The notes under the pieces: model-generated
Databases searched by the model: none
What the model was told of the DNA's origin: nothing
The model's input: the letters and a program-made list of their open reading frames with translations, nothing else
Assembly: GCF_014356525.2 (NCBI RefSeq)
Contig: NC_052518.1
Span: 31,391,464 to 31,455,463, forward strand
Direction: 5' to 3'
Origin: Nilaparvata lugens
Lineage: Eukaryota; Arthropoda; Insecta; Hemiptera; Delphacidae
DNA: 64,000 nucleotides
Shown here: positions 9,945 through 22,215 of the stretch, in pieces
Position numbering within the stretch: the stretch's first letter is position 1
Layout: the number at the start of each line of letters is the position of its first letter
Translations under genes and position numbers: made by a program

Positions 9945-10680
9945 GCAATTGGCAGCGCCCCAAACGACAATCTCATATTGAAGAAAAGACTGGATGTAAG
10001 AAAAATAAACCAATCTAGAAACAGCTATGTTACTCAATTAACTGATAGTGTAGAATTTGTTGATCCAGTGTATAAGCTTATTACAAGTGATATTGATGTG
10101 GACATCCCACCGAAGATGTTGATCAACAGTGACACCCAGATACTTGAAGAATGTTTCTCTACCCAATTTTGGACAAATACAATCTGATGAATCTGAAAGG
10201 TTACAATCAGGACTATGAATATGAATATGAGTGAGATCAAGCGGCAAACCAACAACATTCGATGAGAAGGCTAAAAATACACTTTTCTTTGCATTGAGGG
10301 TAAGAATATGCTCATCTAACCAGGCTTTAACAGTTCTTAATCCAGATTCAGCCCTATTTTTAACCTCTTCCCATGAATTACCAGTAAATATTAAGGCGGT
10401 GTCATCTGCAAAAGCAAGTGTCACACAGTTCTCAATATCAAGTTTGATTAAATCATTAATGTAAATGAGAAAAAGGATAGGAGATAGCACCGTGCCTTGT
10501 GGGAGACCAAAATCACTCATAAGTCTAGAACTAGTTTTATTCTCTAAGGTAAGCTTTTGATGTCTATCACTCAGGTAACTGGTGAATAATCTAAGGGGTA
10601 CACCACGAATTCCTAATTTCTCCATCTTGTTCAGTAATTTTGAATGAGGAATGTTGTCAAGGCCTTAGCTAAAACCAGGA
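9945..10680 (-). pseudogene. LINE (non-LTR retrotransposon) reverse transcriptase fragment
   Basis: On the - strand: a DNIPHSKLLNKMEKLGIRG-like block, GLPQGTVLSPILFLIYINDL (RT motif), FADDTAL (catalytic Asp-Asp), FKYLGVTVD and then, in another frame after a stop at 10038-10040, a thumb block (YIQSFLQYEIVVWGAA, to about 9948). This is the RT of a Jockey/CR1-like LINE. It lacks the N-terminal fingers because of an internal deletion, and has a frameshift near 10665 and another near 10040, so it is dead. It sits just downstream (transcriptionally) of an endonuclease remnant. Confidence 0.85.
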
Positions 10681-10950
10681 AATCCAGGTATCTATAAACA
10701 GCGATAACAGTTATCTTTTCACTAACTCCTGGCACTTGTATATCCAAACAAATAGAGTTGGTTTCATTAATCTCACAATTCAGCTCATCTACAATCAAGT
10801 TACTTTTAAAAAATATACAGATTCTGTTACATTTATTGATTTTTCCTATTTTATTAATTACTGAATAACCATTTAGGTTAAAATTGAATTCATCATCATC
10901 GACCACCCAAGTTTCACTAAGAATTATAATATGAAAGTCAATTGATAATT
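10681..10950 (-). pseudogene. LINE apurinic-like endonuclease N-terminal fragment
   Basis: The - strand frame reads FHIIILSETWVV..., the typical SETW block of AP-type LINE endonucleases. It then reads SICLDIQV and KITVIAVYR, after which it jumps directly to the RT (YLDFLVLAKAL). About 100-plus residues of endonuclease and the start of RT are missing, showing an internal deletion at about 10690. Same LINE copy as the RT fragment. Confidence 0.75.
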
Positions 10951-11811
10951 GCTAATTATGTAAGAGAACTGATCGAAGTTTTTTTTCAAACTTCCAATAT
11001 TTTAGTGGATGACATTAAAAAAAGAGTTGCATTCTCTATTACCAAACAACTCAGTTCAACACTGGAAAATATTCTCAATTTCAATCGTATTGTAACATTT
11101 GAGGGAAATATGTTCGTCGACGTCATTGACAAAAACCATACTAAAAAAAAATAAGAAAGAAAAAACAGAAAGTTAAGAAGAAGACATGAAAAAGCTTAGA
11201 AGAAGCCAACATATGCACGTTGAGTCTCCACAATCTTATCATAATGATTCATATTAGAGAGAGAAAAAAGATGACCATATCTGATGCAAATAAAATCAAT
11301 TATAAAATAACGAAACTACTGTAGTTACCTCGGCAAAATATATAAACTGAACTGAGAAATCCGAATCTCCAACCAGACACTCACACATCAAGTAATCCTG
11401 ATTACTAATAATAAAAAGATGTTTTATGACAAAAATAATAATAAATATGTTTTATAATAAAAATAATAGATGCTTTATAATAAAACTAATAGAAAATACT
11501 TGCTGAGTAGTTGTGAATGTGACACTGTGGCAGCCATCCACACTGAATTGAAAGACACGACGCTGCCAAAACACAGATTTGATTCCATGGCTGGACAACA
11601 CCGTGTCCCCCAACTCAATAATAAATAATAAATGTTCATAATTTTTTTTTTGAAAATTCGTAACAGAAAAATCAAGACACCTAGGACGCGAGCACAAGTT
11701 GAAGAGAGAATAATAAAGAATTTTAAATACTGGAAAAAAAAATAATGAATTAAACAAAATTGGCTATAGATATAGATACCTTAATCATGTAGTAGACTAG
11801 GGCACAAACAC
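10951..11811. other. AT-rich stretch, no supported gene
   Basis: Contains a short tandem repeat of ATGTTTTATAATAAAAATAAT-like units at 11410-11490. A 70-codon + strand ORF (10942-11154) is Lys/Ile-rich, unrecognised and probably chance. It may be the decayed middle of the LINE whose ORF1-like and RT fragments flank it, but I see no direct evidence. Confidence 0.5.
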
Positions 11812-12090
11812 TCACTCACTTTCATTCATACGAATGCAAGCTTTGGAGAACTGAGAGTCCGTTTTCCCATTCTTTTTCCAAAACACAACACCATCTCGAC
11901 TCCACACGTTTTTAAATCCAATCTTGATACACAAATCTTTGAAAAAAGTACATCTTTTCATGGTAAGGTCCTCATGAATGGAGAATCCCGTACCCTTCAA
12001 ATCTTGTCTGCCCGTGATGACTAAGTTTCGCTTTTGGTAGCTGACAAATTTGGTGAGAATTTGTCTGTGAACCACACGAGTAGAAGACGA
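11812..12090 (-). pseudogene. LINE ORF1-like C-terminal domain fragment
   Basis: The - strand frame ends ...QDLKGTGFSIHEDLT...CIKIGFKNVWSRDGVVFWKKN..., a pattern seen in the C-terminal domain of insect LINE ORF1 proteins (LKGT-x-IxEDLT, then VW-[TS]-RDG-x-V). About 88 codons are open; the frame extends upstream to roughly 12160 without an ATG. Strand and order (ORF1, then endonuclease/RT at lower coordinates) match a single decayed LINE. Confidence 0.55.
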
Positions 12091-12281
12091 GTCATCAGCA
12101 GCCGGAGGGTGGAGGTGGGTCAGGCAACCAACACAGTGGCATCTGTCGATGTCTGTCGATGTTTCTCAAGTGTGGCTGCTATCTGATTCTCCGTTGTCAT
12201 AGCAACCAGGACGCCGTCTGCAAAATGCAGCCGGGCCTGGCACTGCTGCTTCCTGTGTTCCTGCTGTTGTTGCTACTGCTT

Positions 12282-12377
12282 CTGCTTAGCCGGTGACAGA
12301 GTGATAGCCAGGTTCTTATCTTGGTTGGAGTTGGCACTGGCAGCGGAACGAGTTGAAGCCGGAGATTGAGATTTCAT
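12282..12377 (-). pseudogene. Short Ser/Ala-rich ORF, possible ORF1 start
   Basis: A - strand ATG at 12377 opens MKSQSPASTRSAASANS..., ending at a TAG after about 34 codons within a CAG/CTG-rich stretch. The SP-rich low-complexity N-terminus is compatible with a LINE ORF1 start, but the evidence is weak. 12391-12600 holds nothing I recognise. Confidence 0.25.
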
Positions 12378-12599
12378 GTCGAATATCAGTATATGCTATT
12401 TAACTGCATAGGAATCGGATGTGAATGAAAAATGATAAGGTAGATCAGTGACAAATGTAATAAACAACAGATATGCCAAATTTCAATAGAAAATATGGTT
12501 AAAAATCCACTCTACAAGCACTAAAACTGGGAGCTCGACTACAAACACATCAGCCTTCAACAATTTCTTATCTCATCGCCAATCATATGATGAATAGCC

Positions 12600-14335
12600 T
12601 CATTTTAATATGCTGGATGAGATTGTTTCTCTTGACTTTGCTATAAAATTAACCATTGAAAAGCTGGAAGAATTGAGGGGGTCCTGGGTAACCCTTGAAG
12701 TAGAATCTCTCATATGTGTTATTTTTTTCTTTCATTAAGATCACTTTTGATCATTTTTTGACATACTTAAACATCATTATACCATCCAGTGTTACTGTAG
12801 ATTTTTCAAAATTGCCAAAAATCACACAGCCCCCCTCATGGGGGGCAAATCTCAGCGCTCTGGATGTAATTTTGTGGCTTATGATACATCATCAGCTACA
12901 TAGATGGAAGGTTGAGTGATTCCAATATCAAAAACTGATGTGAAAAATACAGAGAAAGTCATATCTCGGCTGTAAAAATCCTGGAAAATGGGCAAAAATT
13001 GAAAAAAATAAAAAAAATCATCCTCCCTCCACCCCTATTGTTTTTTTTTCGGTTAGCTTTCACGGGAGTCATGTTTTTTTGGCAGCTGAATTCGATTTTG
13101 AGCATAAAACACCATGTAAGTGTGATCCATGACCAGCACTGTATATGAGGGTACCCCATGCCCCCCTAGAATTGGGAATTTTGTTATTTGACAGTTTTTC
13201 TGTGGGTTATTTTTGGCCCTCTTTCCAATGATATCATCAATGAGATTATAGGATTCACAGTTTTTGCATAGAATTTCACACTCTTTTTCCTGATTTTTTT
13301 TTTTTCAATGAGGGGGCCGGGCCCCCTATTGGAAGAATCGATGTTTCTTCTGTGCGAGAGAATGTTTTGGGATCTTCAAAGTCGATTGAGATGATGAATA
13401 ACCTCATTTTAATGTGCTGAATAAGATTGTTCCTCTTGACTTTGCTATAAAATTAACCATTGAAAAGGTAGAAAAATTGAGGGGGGCCTGGGTAGCCCAC
13501 AAAGTAGAATATCTCATATGTTATATTTTTCTCAGATCACTTTTGATCATTTTTTGACTTATTAAAACATCATTACACCGTCTAGTGAAAGTGCAGATTT
13601 TTCAAAATTGCCAAAAATCACACAGCCCCCCTTGAGTACCCCCTGGATGTAATTTTGGGGTTTCTGATACACTATTAGCAGCATAGATGGCAGGTTAAGT
13701 GATTTCGACATTGAAAACTGATGTGAAAAATACAGAGACAGTCAATACTTGGCTGCAAAAATCCTGGAAAATGAGCCAAAATTGACAAAAATCGAAAAAT
13801 CACCCTCCCACCATCCCTATTATCTTTTTTCTGGTCTATTTCCATGGGAGTGATGTTTTTTCGGCTGCTGAATTCGATTTTGAGCATAAAAAACCTGTAA
13901 ATGTGATCCATGACCAGCACTGTATATGAGGGTCCCCACCACGACTCCCTTGACTCAAAAATTTCGATATTCGATAATTTTTCTGTGGTTTATTTTTGGT
14001 CCCCTCCCTCATGACATTATTCATGAAGTTGTGAGATTCACATTTTTGGCTGGGAATTTCACACTTTTTTTTCTAGAGAATTTTCTTAAGACCTTGAGGG
14101 GGCCAGGCCCCCTATTGAAAAAATCAATGTTTCGTCTAATCAAGGCGATGTTTTGGGATTTTGGGAGTCGATTGAGCTCAAATTAAAAACTGTAACAATC
14201 CCCCCCCTTATTTTTCAAAAATTGAGGGGGGATCATCAACCCCCGAAATGGGAATTTCGAAAAATCCATGATTTTCCCAATGCCTGCTGGAACTCCTAGA
14301 AACTTTCTGATGGAATTCAGAGTTGTCACATGCCC
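12600..14335 (+). repeat. Interspersed repeat block 2 (two module copies, no G/T array)
   Basis: Two consecutive diverged copies (about 12600-13390 and 13390-14335) of the family module. Each runs from GACTTTGCTATAAAATTAACC through ACACAGCCCCCCT, a TGACCAGCACTGTATATGAG block and a GGGGGCC..GGCCCCC hairpin. Small ORFs on either strand are not preserved between copies. Confidence 0.85.
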
Positions 14336-14890
14336 CAGATAGAGTAGATTGAGTTGGCCAGGGTAGGGTAGGATACGGTAGTTTATGTTAAGTGGGTTAG
14401 GTACAGTAGGTTAGGTAGGTTGGGATAGGTGATTAGGGAGAGTTGGTTAGGTAGGATGGCTAAGGCTATGTGGATTAGGTAAAGTGGATTGAGTAGGATA
14501 TCTTGGGTAGGGTAGGTTAGGGTGTCAAGATTGGGTTAAATAGTTAAGGAAGGTTAGTTATGGTAGGGTGGCTCAGGTTGAGTAGTATTTTTTGATAAGG
14601 TGTGTTAGATAGGGTAGATTAAGTAGGTTATATTGGGTAAGGTAGGTTCAGTTGTCAAGATTAGGTTGAATAGTTTAGGTAGATTATTTCAGGTAGGGTG
14701 GCTTAGGTTGAGTGGCTTGGGTAGGGTGGGGTAGGTAGAGTAGTTTAAGTAGGGTGCAATAGAGTGGGTTGAATAGCATAATTTATGTAGGGTGACTTAG
14801 GTGGGGTAGGTTAAGTAGATTGACTGATAGGGGGTTGAATAGGTAGGTTTGGTAAAGAAGGATAGAAAGGGTAGTGTTGGTGTGTTTGGT
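14336..14890 (+). repeat. G/T-rich TTAGG-like array 3
   Basis: Same word composition and orientation as array 1, with long shared stretches (GTTTATGTT, GGGTGTCAAGAT, TAGGTAGATTATTTCAGG in the same order), so this is a segmental copy of 4680-5240. Confidence 0.85.
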
Positions 14891-17800
14891 TTGGTAGGCC
14901 AGGTAGAGTATAAGCTGGGTTCACGTTTTGAAATGGAAATTTCGAAAAATCTTGAGGCTTTGAACAAAAGATTTCTTCTGCACTTTGCTGAGAAATGTGC
15001 GGTTCAAAAGTTGAAAATATATGGGGGGGGGGGTCCAAGAGTACCCCCAAGGTGGAATCTGTTATTCTTGTTTTTCCTATTCACTTTTTTATCACTCTTG
15101 ATCATTTTTTGACACGTGTCAACATCATCTCACAGTTCAGTGTCTGCAGATTTTTCGAAATTGCCAAAATTCACACAGCCCCCTCAAGTGCCCCCTGGAT
15201 TTAATTTTCGGTTTGAAGATGCAATATCAGCAGCATGGACGGCAAGTTACGTGATTCCAACATTGAAAACTGATGTAAAAAATAGACCATCAATTCATGA
15301 CTGCAAAAATCCTTGAACATGAGCCAAAATTGATAAAAATAGAAAAATCGCCCTTGCATCCCCCCCTTTATATTAACATGGTTAGTTTTCTCAGGACTGA
15401 TGTTTTTTTGACTGCTGAATTCGATTTTGAGCATAAAAAACCTGTAAGTGTGATCCATAATCAGCACTGTATATGGGAGTCCCCCCATGCCCCCCTAGAA
15501 TTTTGAAATTTGTTATTTGATAGTTTTTCTGTGGGCTATTTTTGGTCCTCTTTCCAATAATATTATTCAACAGATTATAGGATTCACAGTTTTTGCTGGG
15601 AATTTCACACTTTTTTTCTGAAAATTTTTTCCAAAGAAATGAGGGGGCTGGGCCCCCTATTGAGAAAATCAATGTTTCGTCTGTGCGAGGCAATGTTTTG
15701 GTATCTTCTGAATCAACATCATTTCACAGTTAAATGCAACTTCAGATTTTTCGAAATTACCAAAAATCACACTACCCCCCTCGAGTGCCCCCTGGATTTA
15801 ATTTTTGGTTTGATGACACATCATCAGTTCGATCCATCCAGTTCTCATTCATGATAAATAGCCTTATTCCGATGTTCTGAGTAAGATTGTTCCTCTTGAC
15901 TTTGCTTTGAAATCAAGCATTGAAAAGTTGAAAAAATTGAGGGGGTCCTTGGTCCCTCCCAAGGTAAATTCTGTCATTTTTCCCCCCTTTTCCATCACTT
16001 TCAATTATCGTCTGACATATTCTAACATCATTATACCGTTCAGTGTGACTGCAGATTTTTCAATATTTTCTCAAAAAAATGAGGGGGCCAGGCCCCCTAT
16101 CGAGAAAATCTATGTTTGTCTGTGCAAGGCGATGTTTAAGGATCTCCAGAGTTGATTGAGTTGGAATTCGAAACTGTAGCAATTCCCCTCCTCAATTTTC
16201 CAAAAATTGAGGAGGTCATCATTGACCCTAAAAATGGAAATTTTGTAAAATCAATGCTTTTCCCGATGCCTGCTAGTACTCTTACAGACTTTTTGATGAA
16301 AGTTAGTATTGTCACATGCCCCAGTTTGGCTGGGAATTTTTCAAATCTTCATTACAAAAAAACTTATGGTAATTTTGTTCCCCCTCACACCCCTTGGAAC
16401 ACAGTCGAGATTTTATTGTTAGGATCAAGTAATGTTTAGGCACTGAACGAAAAATTCCCTTTGCACATTGCTGTGAAATGTTCAGTTCAAAAGTTGAAAA
16501 TATTGGGGGGGTTCAGGAGGACCCCTAAGATGAAATCTGTTATTCTTGCTATTTTTTCTCACTTTTTTATCACTTTTGATCATTTTTTGACATATGTCAA
16601 CATCATCTCACAGTCCAGTGTAACTGCAGATATTTCAAAATTGCCAAAAATCACACAGCCCCCCTCGAGCACCCCCTGGATGTAATTTTGGGGTTTATGA
16701 TACAATATCAGTTGCAGAGACGGAAGGTTGAGTGATTCCAATATCAAAAACTGATGTGAAAAATACAGAGACAGTCATATCTTGGCTGCAAAAATCCTGG
16801 AAAATGAGCCAAAATTTACAAAAATCAAAAAAATCACCCTCCCTCCACCCCTATTGTTTTTTCGGTTGGATTTTGCGGGAGTCATGTTTTTTTTGGCAGC
16901 TGAATTCAATTTTGAGCATAAAACACCCAGTAAATGTGATCCATGATCATCACTGTATATATGAGGGTCCCCCCCACTCCCCCCTAGAATCGAACATTTT
17001 GTTATTGGACAATTTTTCTGTGGTTTATTTCTGGTCCCCCTCCCAATGATATCATTCATGAAATTATGAGATTCACAGTTTTGGCTGGGAAATTCACACT
17101 TTTTTCTGTGCAAGGTGATGTTTTAGGACTTTCTAAGTAAATTTTGAGCATAAAAAAACCTGTAAGTATGATCCATAACCAGCACTGTATATGAGGGTCC
17201 CCCCATGCCCCCCTAGAATTGGGGAATTTGTTATTTAACAGTTTCTCTGTGGGTTAATTTTAGTCCTCTCTCCAATGTTATCATCAATGAGATTATAGGA
17301 TTCACAGTTTTTGCATAGAATATCACACTTTTTTCCGAAATTAAAAAAAAAAATGAGGGGGCCGGACCCCCTATTGGAAAAATCAATGTTTCTTCTGTGC
17401 GAGGAAATGTTTTGGGATCTTCTAAGTCGATTGAGATGATGAATGACCTCATTTTAATGTGCTGAATAAGATTGTTCCTCTTGACTATAAAATTAACCAT
17501 TGAAAAGGTGGAAAAATTGAGGGGGGCCTGGGTAGCCCCCAAAGAAGCATATCTCATAATGTTATATTTTTTTATTTTTTTCAGATCAATTTTGATCATC
17601 TTTTGACATATTATAACATCATTATACCATCTAGTGTAACTGCAGATTTTTCAAAATTGCCAAAAATCACACAGCCCCCCTCGAGTACCCCTTGGATGTT
17701 ATTTTGGGGTTTCTGATATACTATCAGCAGCATTGACGCCAGTTTGAGTGATTTCAACATTGAAAACTGATGTGAAAAAATACAGCGACAGTCAATACTT

Positions 17801-18690
17801 GGCTGCAAAAGTCCTGGAAAATAAGCCAAAATTGAAAAATCAAACTCCCACACCCCCATAATGCTTTTTTTCGGTTAATTTTTTGGGATTGTTGTTTTTT
17901 CGGCTGCTCAATTCGATTTTGATCATAAAAGAACCTGTAAATATGATCTATGACCAGCACTGTATATGAGGGTCCCCCCCACGCCCCCCTTGAATCAAAA
18001 ATTTCATAATCCAACAATTTTTTTGTGGGTTATTTTTGGTCCCCTTCCTAATGATATTATTCATGAAATTGTGAGATTTACAGTTTTGGCTGGGAAATTT
18101 TCTTAAAACAATGAGGGGGCCAGGCCCCCTATTGACAAAATTGATGTTTCGTCTGTTCAAGGCGATGTTTGAGGATTTTCTGATTTGATTGAGCTCTGAT
18201 TCAAATTCGAGCCGTTTCCCCCCTAATTTTTCATAAATTGAGGGGGGCATCATCGACCCCCAAAATAAAAATTTCGAAAATTCAATAATTTTCCCGATGC
18301 CTGCTAGTACTCTTACAGACTTTTTGATGAAAGTTAGTATTGTCACATGCCCCAGTTTGGCTGAGAATTTTTCAAATTTTCATTGCAAAAAAAAAAGATA
18401 AAAATTCAGTTCCCCTCTGCAACCCCTGCGACCTGGTCGGAATTTTATTTTAGCAATCTAGTAATGTTGAGGCACTGAACAAAAAAGTTTCCTTGCACTT
18501 TGCTGTGAAATGTGTGGTTCAAAAGTTGAAAGAATTGGTGGGGGGGGGGTCCGGGAGCCCCCAAAATGAAAAATTCTCTTATATCATAATCATTCCCATG
18601 GTTCCAACCACTTGTCAATCGAATCCAACAGAGCACCAACCACCACAACAACCACCCTTGTCAGGAGGTTTTGAAAAGCTCTGGCCTTAG
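14891..18690 (+). repeat. Interspersed repeat block 3
   Basis: Begins with the conserved junction (TTGGTAGGCCAGGTAGAGTA, 14891-14910) and contains about four successive module copies with hairpins at 15643, 16083, 17357 and 18115. The start of block 3 parallels 5241-7190. No gene seen; ORFs are frame-inconsistent between copies. Confidence 0.85.
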
Positions 18691-18815
18691 TATATATCAA
18701 CTTGCACTTCACACTCGGTGGGGGCTTCGCCCCCCGCACCCCCTCGAGTTGTATGACTGTACAGGAGTGAGTAGCAGCCTACGTGCTTCGCGCTCCGGCT
18801 GGGAGGCGGGCTTAA
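18691..18815 (+). repeat. GC-rich stem-loop motif
   Basis: GGGGGCTTCGCCCCC (about 18720-18734) followed by GAGTAGCAGCCTACGTGC and the GCTGGGAGGCGGGC arm. Confidence 0.8.
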
Positions 18816-19050
18816 GTAAATAAAGTAGGTTATATTGGGTGGGGTAGGTTTCAGGTAGGGTGGCTTAGGTTGAGTTGGTTGGGTAGGGTGGGGTAGCTAG
18901 AGTAGTTTAAGTAGGGTGCAATAGAGTGGGTTGAATAGCATAATTTATGTAGAGTGGCTTAGGTGGGGTAGGTTGAGTTGATTGACTGATAGAGGGTTGG
19001 ATAGGTAGGTTGGGTAAAGAAGGATAGATAGGGCAGGGTTCTTGGGATTG
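18816..19050 (+). repeat. G/T-rich TTAGG-like array 4
   Basis: Short array, G-rich on +, ending at the same GGTAGGCCAGGTGGAGTATA junction (19056). Confidence 0.8.
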
Positions 19051-19408
19051 GTTTGGTAGGCCAGGTGGAGTATAGGCTGGGTTCAAGTTTTGAAATGGAA
19101 ATGTCGAAAAATCTTGAGGCACTGAGCAAAAGATTTCTTCCACACTTTGCTGAGAAATGTGTGGTTCAAAAGTTGAAAATATTAGGGGCGGCCGGGAGGA
19201 CTCCCAAGGTGAAATCTGTTATTCTTGCTATTTTCATTCACTTTCTTATCACTTTTGATCATTTTTTGACATAATGTAAACATCATCTCACAGTTCAGTG
19301 TGACTGCAGATTTTTCGAAATTACCAAAATTCACACAGCCCCCCTCAAGTGCCCCCTGGATTTAATTTTCGGTTTGAAGATGCAATATCAGCAGCATGGA
19401 CGGCAAGG
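19051..19408 (+). repeat. Repeat module interrupted by an exon-like insert
   Basis: Standard module text up to CAGCAGCATGGACGGCAAG, where other copies continue with TTACGTGATTCC; here the text switches abruptly to unrelated sequence at about 19409. Confidence 0.8.
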
Positions 19409-19608
19409 ATCCTACAGGTGGGATTAATCATCAAGATCCTACCCACCAAATCATGCATTCTCTTGACAATGATTAGTGGACTATCAAAGCGGTCAGGAAT
19501 ATTGTTAGTACCAAGATGAAGGACCACATCAGTGAATGAACAGGTCTGTTCCACAATTGCGGAGTCAATTTCCTTTACCTTTTGACCAGACCTGAAGTTA
19601 ACAGTGAC
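19409..19608 (-). CDS. Exon-like fragment: SGNH-hydrolase-like, GTN block
   Basis: On the - strand it begins immediately after a splice-acceptor-like ATTACAG (19615-19609) in phase 0: VTVNFRSGQKVKEID..., then DVVLHLGTNNIPDRF. The H-L-G-T-N is typical of the third SGNH block (GxN, oxyanion hole), and the spacing from the first block in the 7719-7802 piece (about 50 residues when set end to end) fits the family. The fragment ends about 67 residues in, where repeat-module sequence resumes. It probably derives from a gene, or from a retroelement ORF with an esterase domain, whose exons were scattered within this repeat family. Confidence 0.5.
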
Positions 19609-19615
19609 CTGTAAT

Positions 19616-19858
19616 AATGAAGAAGTGAAAATAAATATTTGAATGAGTGTCACTATTGTGGAATGAATAACAAAAATTAATTCAAAAATCTAAATTGCTT
19701 GGAAATGTATGTCAAATTGGCCTATTGTTGTGAGTCAGCTATGAATTCTGAGTTACATTAATTCATGTCATTAGATTAACTTCGGATAACTAAAGATACA
19801 TTTCCAACTCTAGCTTTTAATACTCAAATATTATACCAAGTGAATTGATTGTTTTTTT
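19616..19858. other. AT-rich sequence flanking the exon-like insert
   Basis: No gene seen. Would be intron or upstream sequence if the exon model holds. Confidence 0.4.
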
Positions 19859-20700
19859 GATCATGAAGGTTGTTGGGTAAGGTCTGGGATTATAGCAGGT
19901 AAAAAGAAGATGAGCCAAAATTGAAAAATTGCCCACTATCCTCCCTATTGAATTTTTTCAGTTAGTTAGCATGGAACTATTGTTGTTTTGGCCACTGAAT
20001 GTGATATCAACAACAAAATAAAATGTGGAATCACAAAACCCATAATATTTGATGTGTGAGGACCAAAAATTTCCTGTGCCAGAATCAAAAAAAAAAAAAT
20101 TTAAGTGGTCCTAGGTGACCCCTTGAATATCTGTTATTCTTCTCCATCATTCTATCACTTTTTATTATTTTCTGACATATTTTAACATCATTTAACAGTC
20201 ACCCCCTCATTTTTCCAAAAATTGATGGGGCATCATCGACCCATAAAATGAAAATTTCGAAAAATCTATAATTTTCCCAATGCCTAATAAGACTCCTAGA
20301 GACATCCTGATGGAATTTGGTATTGTCAGATGCACCAGTTTGGCTGGGAATTTTTCAAATTTTCAATCATGCAAATATCGCTGGAAATTTGGCTCCCCCC
20401 CGCACCCCACACAACCCGGTCGAAATTTTATTCTGGCAATCTAGTAATGTAGGGGCGCTGGACAAAAAAGTTCTCTTGAACTTTGCTGAGAAATGAGCCG
20501 TTCAAAAGTTGAAAAAATTGGGGGGTCCTGGAGCCCCCCAAAATAAAAAATTCTCAGATATCATAATCATTCCTATAGTTTCAACAACTTGTCGATCGAA
20601 TCCAACAGAGCATCAACCACCAAAACAACCACCCTTGTCAGGAGGTTTTCAGACCTTGTCAGGAGGTTGCTGTAGTATATATATAACTTGTGCTTCACGC
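19859..20700 (+). repeat. Interspersed repeat block 4
   Basis: The first part (TTGTTGGGTAAGGTCTGGGA, about 19870) is repeated in diverged form at 22240. It continues with module text, hairpin CCCTCATTTTTCC/AAAATTGATGGGG (20203), and a shortened stem-loop motif at the end. Confidence 0.8.
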
Positions 20701-21450
20701 TCGGCAGGGGCTTAGGTAGGGTTGGATAGGTGAATAGGTTGAGTAGGTTAGGTAGGGTAGTTTAGGTAAGGGTTAGTTTAGTGTTAGGTAGAGTAGGTTA
20801 GGTAGGGTGGGATAGGTGATTAGGGAGAATTGTTTAGGTAGGATAGTTTAGGTAAGGTGGATTAGGTAGGGTAAATTGAGTAGGTTATCTTTGGTAGGGT
20901 AGGTTAGGGTGTCAAGATTAGGTTGAATAGTTTAGGTAGGTGAGGTAGAGTAGGTTAGGTAGGGTGGGATAGATGTTTATGAAGAGTGTGTTAGGTAAAG
21001 TAGGGTGGGCTATATGGGGTTTGTTTGTTAGAATGGATCAAGTATAGTTAGATTGAATAGGCTGGATAGAGTTGGGTAGTTGGATTGGATTGGTGAGGTG
21101 GGGTGGTTAGGTTGCAGAAATTAGGTTGGGTAGGTTAGTTAAGATGGCTTATGTAGCGTTTGTTAGGTAGTGTTGGTTAGGTTGCAGAAATTAGGTTGGG
21201 TAGGTTAGGTAGGATGGCTCATGTAGCATTTGTTAGGTAGTGTAGGTTAGGTAGGGTTGGGTAGGTAATCAGGTAGAGTAGGTTGGGTAGGATAGTTTAG
21301 GTGAGGTGGGTTAGGTAGAGTGAGTTAGGTAGGGTTGGAAAGGTAATAAGGTGGAGTGGGTTAGGTAGGGTAGTTTAGGTTGGGTGGGTTAGGTAGAGTA
21401 GGTCAGGTAGTGTGGGATATGTTGAGTAGGTTGAGTAGGGTGCAACTGTA
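20701..21450 (+). repeat. G/T-rich TTAGG-like array 5
   Basis: About 750 bp, with an internal tandem duplication around GTTGCAGAAATTAGGTTGGG (21112 and 21180). It ends GTGCAACTGTATGGG, like array 2. Confidence 0.85.
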
Positions 21451-21559
21451 TGGGTTTGGGTAGCAGCCTCTGTCTTTACAACCCAATTGTCTTTCACAAC
21501 TGTATGGGTGAAAGCTGTTTAATTAGTTCAGGGGTGTTTCATGTTGGTTAGGTAGGGTA

Positions 21560-22215
21560 TGTCTGTCAACTCCAATAATTTTATGAACTAAAATAATGTA
21601 AAAAAGTGCCTATTTGTGAAAATGTAGAACAGTTAGTTGACATTGAGGTACTGATTAGGCTACATCTATAATGTGAATACTATGAGTGATGATATCAGTG
21701 TCAAAGATCCACTGAGGAATCTTCAGATATCAGAGTCAAAAAATGACAAGGAATAATATTCTGTCCACAGTATAGAAAACTGGGGAAAAATACTCAACTC
21801 TTAACAATGTTTGAAACAAGATACAGATACAGACAGCTCTGATCTGTTGTTGTCATGAGAATTCAGTTACACTTTGAATTTCAGCAGTTGCCATCCTGAA
21901 AAGCTGAATGATCATAATTTATATTATTTGAAACTCATAACATCTACAGTATCTTTCTACTAATGCAATGACAACACTCATGTAATAATTGATTTGAAAT
22001 GAAATTTTCGATAGAATTGAAGAGCCTGCATGATATTATTGAAATAAAAAGTTACAAGTCCAGACTCAAGAGTGACTTGATAATTCTCCATTGTGACATT
22101 TCATCACTATAGGATAATCCGGAAAGTATACCTCAATACAGAGCTGTGGGTGAGCATTTTGTCAAACAGAGGTAACATCCATAATGCATTCTATGGCAAA
22201 AGATTTTGAGACTTT
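21560..22215 (+). repeat. Diverged direct copy of 8412-9640 lacking the palindrome
   Basis: Shares, in the same order, AACAGTTAGTTGACATTGA, ATCTATAATGTGAATACTATG, GAAACTCATAACATCTAC and TTCTCCATTGTGACATTTCA with the earlier copy; the long palindrome at 8622-9106 is absent. Confidence 0.75.

Noticed and set aside
9909..10187. + strand ORF of 92 codons
   Set aside because: Antisense to the clear LINE reverse transcriptase and lacking any motif.
14336..14890. CRISPR-like regular repeat array
   Set aside because: No constant repeat alternating with unique spacers; the array is degenerate short tandem words in a eukaryotic context.
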